Assembly: GCA_025603075.1 (NCBI GenBank)
Contig: MU626274.1
Span: 1 to 64,000, forward strand
Direction of reading: 5' to 3'
From: Neoconidiobolus thromboides FSU 785
Taxonomy: Eukaryota > Entomophthoromycota > Entomophthoromycetes > Entomophthorales > Neoconidiobolaceae
Length of the DNA: 64,000 nucleotides
The notes below the pieces were generated by a model, which saw nothing but the letters and a program-made list of their open reading frames with translations, ran no database searches and was not told the DNA's origin. The position numbers were made by a program, and so were the translations under genes. Of the stretch, positions 61,201 through 64,000 are shown piece after piece; the first letter of the stretch is position 1; every line of letters starts with the position of its first letter.

Positions 61201-61432
61201 CTGTAAAAGAAAATGAAGGTAATTATTATCTAATACTATAAATATTACTAATAATAACTTAATTTACATTAATTGACATATAATTTATTTAGACACAACG
61301 CTTAATAATATAACTACAAATGTTCCTCTTTATTCTCAACGGGTTCAGCTATATGAAAATTTAATACTATTTTTTCCAAATAATATGAAACAACCAACGG
61401 ATAATTTAATTGAGATTGTAAAATTACAATAG
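58263..61432 (+). CDS. Muskelin (discoidin, LisH/CTLH, kelch repeats)
   Basis: A gene of many short exons with introns of about 40-60 nt, about 700 residues. The order is that of muskelin. First a discoidin-like domain with YEIHSWSGHLSNFHPKNVLQD, SRWSTDNN, ITFGKF, CNLKMFKVYGG and FPCKYIKIVPLASWG. Then LisH/CTLH helices (VIRLCLKYFRQRHFETSFKAL, LVKEGDFSQVEELLIRAYNDNLF). Then kelch repeats (PRGGHQF, LLGGWDGN, FDHQMAID, SGGRK, RFAHQMVYK, FGGNPN). The C-terminus reads RVQLYENLILFFPNNMKQPTDN. Muskelin is a substrate-receptor subunit of the CTLH/GID ubiquitin ligase. Exon ends were followed by homology, not fully tallied. Confidence 0.88.
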
Positions 61433-61754
61433 TTTTTTTAATATTAATAAAAATAAAAGATTTTTCAAATAATTAATTAATGATTATAAGTATTTTTAAA
61501 CAGTGATAAAACGAATACTCTTACTTTCAAATATTGAATATTCAATTTTTATAACATAATAGTTTTTAGATCTAGATTACTTAACAATACTAGTTGAATA
61601 CTAACTGAAATTAAAACTCCAATAAAGATCAGCATATAAAAAATTAACAACGATTCATTAAAACTTATTAAAAATTAAGTATAAAAATAAGTAAAGTTTA
61701 TAAAAAAATAACTTTTATATTTATTTTGTAGTTAACTACTATTTTATCTAAAAA
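61433..61754. other. Intergenic, no gene seen
   Basis: AT-rich 320-bp spacer with the promoter of the cysteine-rich protein gene. Nothing else recognised. Confidence 0.45.
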
Positions 61755-62012
61755 ATGAAACTTAACACTATTATTTATAGTTTAATTTTAGTTACTCCAA
61801 TATTCCCATTGTGTAATATAAATCTTACGTCTAAAGACACCATAACTTCTAACTTCAATAATTGTGTAATAGCTTGTACTAAGGTCTTATCATTTGATCC
61901 AAGAAAGATTGGTTTGGATTGTGTTATGGATAGTACTTCAAGGACTGTGGTTCATTGTACATGCACTACTTCACCATGTAAGCCTTTACCACGAAATTTC
62001 TACTGTACTTAA
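61755..62012 (+). CDS. Small secreted cysteine-rich protein
   Basis: Eighty-five residues, single exon. Signal peptide MKLNTIIYSLILVTPIFPLC with cleavage near residue 19-20. The mature chain has eight cysteines if the first is kept (positions 20, 37, 41, 56, 68, 70, 75, 84), spaced C-x3-C, C-x11-C-x-C-x4-C-x8-C, with the last Cys next to the end. This spacing suggests a compact disulfide-bonded fold. It does not match hydrophobins (no paired CC) or any family I know. Followed 30 bp later by a MITE and then a decayed copy of itself. Confidence 0.75.
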   Translation: MKLNTIIYSLILVTPIFPLCNINLTSKDTITSNFNNCVIACTKVLSFDPRKIGLDCVMDSTSRTVVHCTCTTSPCKPLPRNFYCT

Positions 62013-62041
62013 TTAAATTATTTAAACCTTTTTGAAAAATA

Positions 62042-62146
62042 ATATGGGGATGTATTTTTGTATTTAAGAATTTTACTAACAAATTTTCCACTCAAATAGT
62101 GCTTAAAAAATAGAAAAAATAATGAAGCCAAAAAAAACATCCCCAT
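62042..62146 (+). mobile_element. MITE copy, near consensus
   Basis: ATATGGGGATGTATTTTTGT to AAACATCCCCAT with middle CAAATAGTGCTTAAAAAATAG. Lies just past the stop of the cysteine-rich protein. Confidence 0.9.
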
Positions 62147-62360
62147 CTGTACTATTGGCCATATGTGATTCCAATTTTTATAGCTCAATGTTTTAAACTG
62201 TTTGACAACATAAATCAAATATCACTTAAAATTAAAGTCATAATGATTTGTTATCAATAACAGTATTAAAGCTAAATAAAAACTACTATAATAACAGTTA
62301 TAATTTTTGGTAAAATGAGCTATAGGTTTCCATTTTTGTTTTATTACTCTTTTTATTCAA

Positions 62361-62552
62361 TATGAAAAATGTAATTTTATATGATTATTTATAGTTTAAT
62401 CTCAATTACTAATGTCTTTTTCTCTAGATATAAAGCAACTGCTACACCTTAGGGCAGTTTAACTATCAAAGCCCTTGTAAAACAAATTGTAGTAAGGCTT
62501 TAAAAATTATTAGTAAATTTACTTGACTAACTGTGTTACAGATATCAGTTTA
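62361..62552 (+). pseudogene. Decayed copy of the cysteine-rich secreted protein gene
   Basis: Starts ATGAAAAATGTAATTTTATA and reads TATTTATAGTTTAATCTCAA as in the intact gene (61768-61790). Later pieces NYQSPCKTNCSKALKIISKF and, after a frameshift, LTNCVTDIS correspond to FNNCVIACTKVLSF and LDCVMDSTS. Stops and shifts break it; the last cysteines are lost. Confidence 0.7.
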
Positions 62553-62625
62553 AAAAATGAAGTTGAATTTAATTTACTGCTTCATTATAATATTTTTTAC
62601 TACCAGCACTAAAATGTTAAAAAGA

Positions 62626-62727
62626 TATAGGGATATCTTACTTTGTTTAATAAGTGTATTAACAATTTTCCCCCTCAATTCTGATCAAAAAAGGAAAAAG
62701 CGATGAAACCAAAAGGCACTCTCATAT
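62626..62727 (+). mobile_element. Degenerate MITE copy
   Basis: ATATAGGGATATCTTACTTTG to GGCACTCTCATATAAC; middle (TCAATTCTGATCAAAAAAGG) is diverged but AAAAAGCGATGAAACC is kept. Confidence 0.7.
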
Positions 62728-62946
62728 AACATTTTCTGAGATGGTCAAAGTCAAAAAACCGAGCACTATTTGGATTCGAGTGTGTACTAACTAAACGACT
62801 ATTTAAAAACATTAATTAGATCTTGTCCCCTAAATAGTATAACAATATTAATTATCATTTTTAAAAAAACGTCTAGTTGGTGCATATTTAGCTAATTTTT
62901 CGACTTAATTTTTTTCCTTGACTCAATTGCTTTGAGAAATTCTGTA

Positions 62947-63050
62947 TTAGGGATATTTTTTTGGTTTCATCACTTCCCATTTTTTAAGCACTACTTGAGA
63001 GAAAAAATTGCTAGTAAAATTCTTAGACAAAAAAATACATCCCTTATATG
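62947..63050 (-). mobile_element. MITE copy, reverse orientation
   Basis: TATTAGGGATATTTTTTTGG to AATACATCCCTTATATG, with TTTTAAGCACTACTTGAGAG inside. Confidence 0.82.
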
Positions 63051-63523
63051 TTAATTTGGCTAAATTAAGTTTTATTAAATTTCTATTTGAAGTTTTTTTT
63101 CAATTGATTTTCAAAAAATTGTACTTTTAATGCACTAAATTAACTGGCATTTCTATGTTTTAAATTGGTTTATAACAATAATTAGCTACTTAATTTGCTA
63201 TAAATAGATGTTAATATAATCAGAGTAAGCAAAATGTTACATATTTAGTGTATTCATTATTGTATTACAATAAATAAGCACTTTAAAAAGCACATATTAT
63301 TGTTATATTTGATGATAAAATTTGAAAAATATCAATTGCAAACTGGTCCATTATTTATTGGGGGTAATTATACATGTATATTTAAAATATCAATATTTTT
63401 TCATAAAATTAAACTAATCTATACATTTCTTAAAATTGTTTTTGCAGCAGTATGGGTGAAACTATTGCCTACGTGATGAATCGACTACATACTATTATTT
63501 TTACTGTTTATGGATAAAGACGT

Positions 63524-63632
63524 TTATATGGGGATGCTTTTTTTGGTTTCATTACTTTTTTGTTTTTTAAGCGCTATTTGAATGGAAAGATTGTTAGTAA
63601 AATTCTTAAACAAAAAAATACATCCTCATATA
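63524..63632 (-). mobile_element. MITE copy, reverse orientation
   Basis: TTATATGGGGATGCTTTTTT to AATACATCCTCATATAT, with TTTTAAGCGCTATTTGAATG inside. Confidence 0.88.
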
Positions 63633-64000
63633 TTATTATAATTAAATCACTCCAACATTCAAATTGCATAATAAGGTTTCTAATGACTTTCCAAGTATGT
63701 GTGGATAGAATTCAGTTTAAGGCTACATAATGAAAACTTTAAAACTAATATATAAATGTATTTTGCCAAGCGATTGTGCAAATTCTGTATCTTTAAATAT
63801 ACTAAATAATAAAAATAAGCCATAATATTTAAATTAAAAGGAGAATCACTAATCTAACAGTTCGTGACAAAATATAATAATTTTTTTAAAGGGTGTTTAT
63901 TGCTTATAATGTAATTGTATTATTGGTAAGGGTGTAAAACAATAAATAATAATCTGGTATGATTAATGTTTAAAAAGAACAGTAGAATGCTCAACTTTTA

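Larger units (their letters stand above)
62553..64000. other. Gene-free accessory DNA with MITEs
   Basis: AT-rich to the window end; three MITEs (listed) and no exon recognised. Confidence 0.5.

Noticed and set aside
1-64000. tRNA, rRNA, CRISPR arrays or prokaryotic operons
   Set aside because: I looked for tRNA-type T-loop and cloverleaf patterns and repeat-spacer arrays and saw none; gene structure is eukaryotic throughout.

Overview
The window looks like one end of a chromosome from a very AT-rich, intron-dense fungus. It begins with telomeric CCCTAA repeats. Genes carry short introns, mostly 40-60 nt, with GTAAG/GTAAA-type donors and TTTAG/ATAG acceptors, and almost every gene call rests on joining such exons. 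Fungal markers are a samB/MUB1 MYND protein, an MGR3-like TPR protein, a two-domain FEX fluoride exporter, TOM22 and an Sso-type syntaxin. Muskelin and an expanded family of class A-like 7TM proteins suggest an early-diverging fungus, possibly a Conidiobolus-like entomophthoralean. That placement is inference and I cannot confirm it from sequence alone.

Region 1 (1-2.39 kb) is telomere and subtelomere. It holds a 226-bp nearly perfect inverted repeat with a MITE at its centre, and decayed MITE copies. Region 2 (2.39-29.3 kb) is a compact housekeeping block: proteasome alpha3, syntaxin, a HAD phosphatase, a mitochondrial carrier, samB/MUB1, a Gfo/Idh/MocA oxidoreductase, FEX, a glomulin-like helical protein, RPS28, an MGR3-like protein, a Nit-type amidase, a PMP47-like carrier and the mRNA guanylyltransferase. 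The guanylyltransferase appears fused by splicing to a disordered tail of about 1,000 residues. The only MITE in this block lies inside a dead 7TM gene at 17.2-18.1 kb.

Region 3 (29.3-49.3 kb) is a sparse accessory region. It has three intact 7TM genes on the minus strand, a decayed 7TM gene carrying two MITE insertions, two small secreted-protein genes, peptidyl-tRNA hydrolase, a decayed coding island at 33.2-35.0 kb, an interstitial telomere repeat and many MITEs. Region 4 (49.3-61.4 kb) returns to housekeeping genes: MPP alpha, a 1,531-residue NOT4-type protein, TOM22 and muskelin. Region 5 (61.4-64 kb) has a cysteine-rich secreted protein, its decayed tandem copy and more MITEs.

Functionally the core genes are unrelated housekeeping functions: protein turnover (proteasome, samB/Ubr-type, NOT4, muskelin/GID), mitochondrial import and processing (TOM22, MPP alpha, MGR3, carriers), and RNA 5'-end and deadenylation machinery. 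The accessory genes (7TM receptors, secreted proteins) sit with the mobile elements and supply all the clear pseudogenes. Exon joins were checked by hand for reading-frame closure in PRE10, the syntaxin, the HAD protein, both carriers, the oxidoreductase, FEX, the glomulin-like gene, RPS28, MGR3, the amidase, the capping enzyme, PTH, MPP alpha, NOT4 and TOM22. Muskelin exons were followed by homology but not fully tallied.
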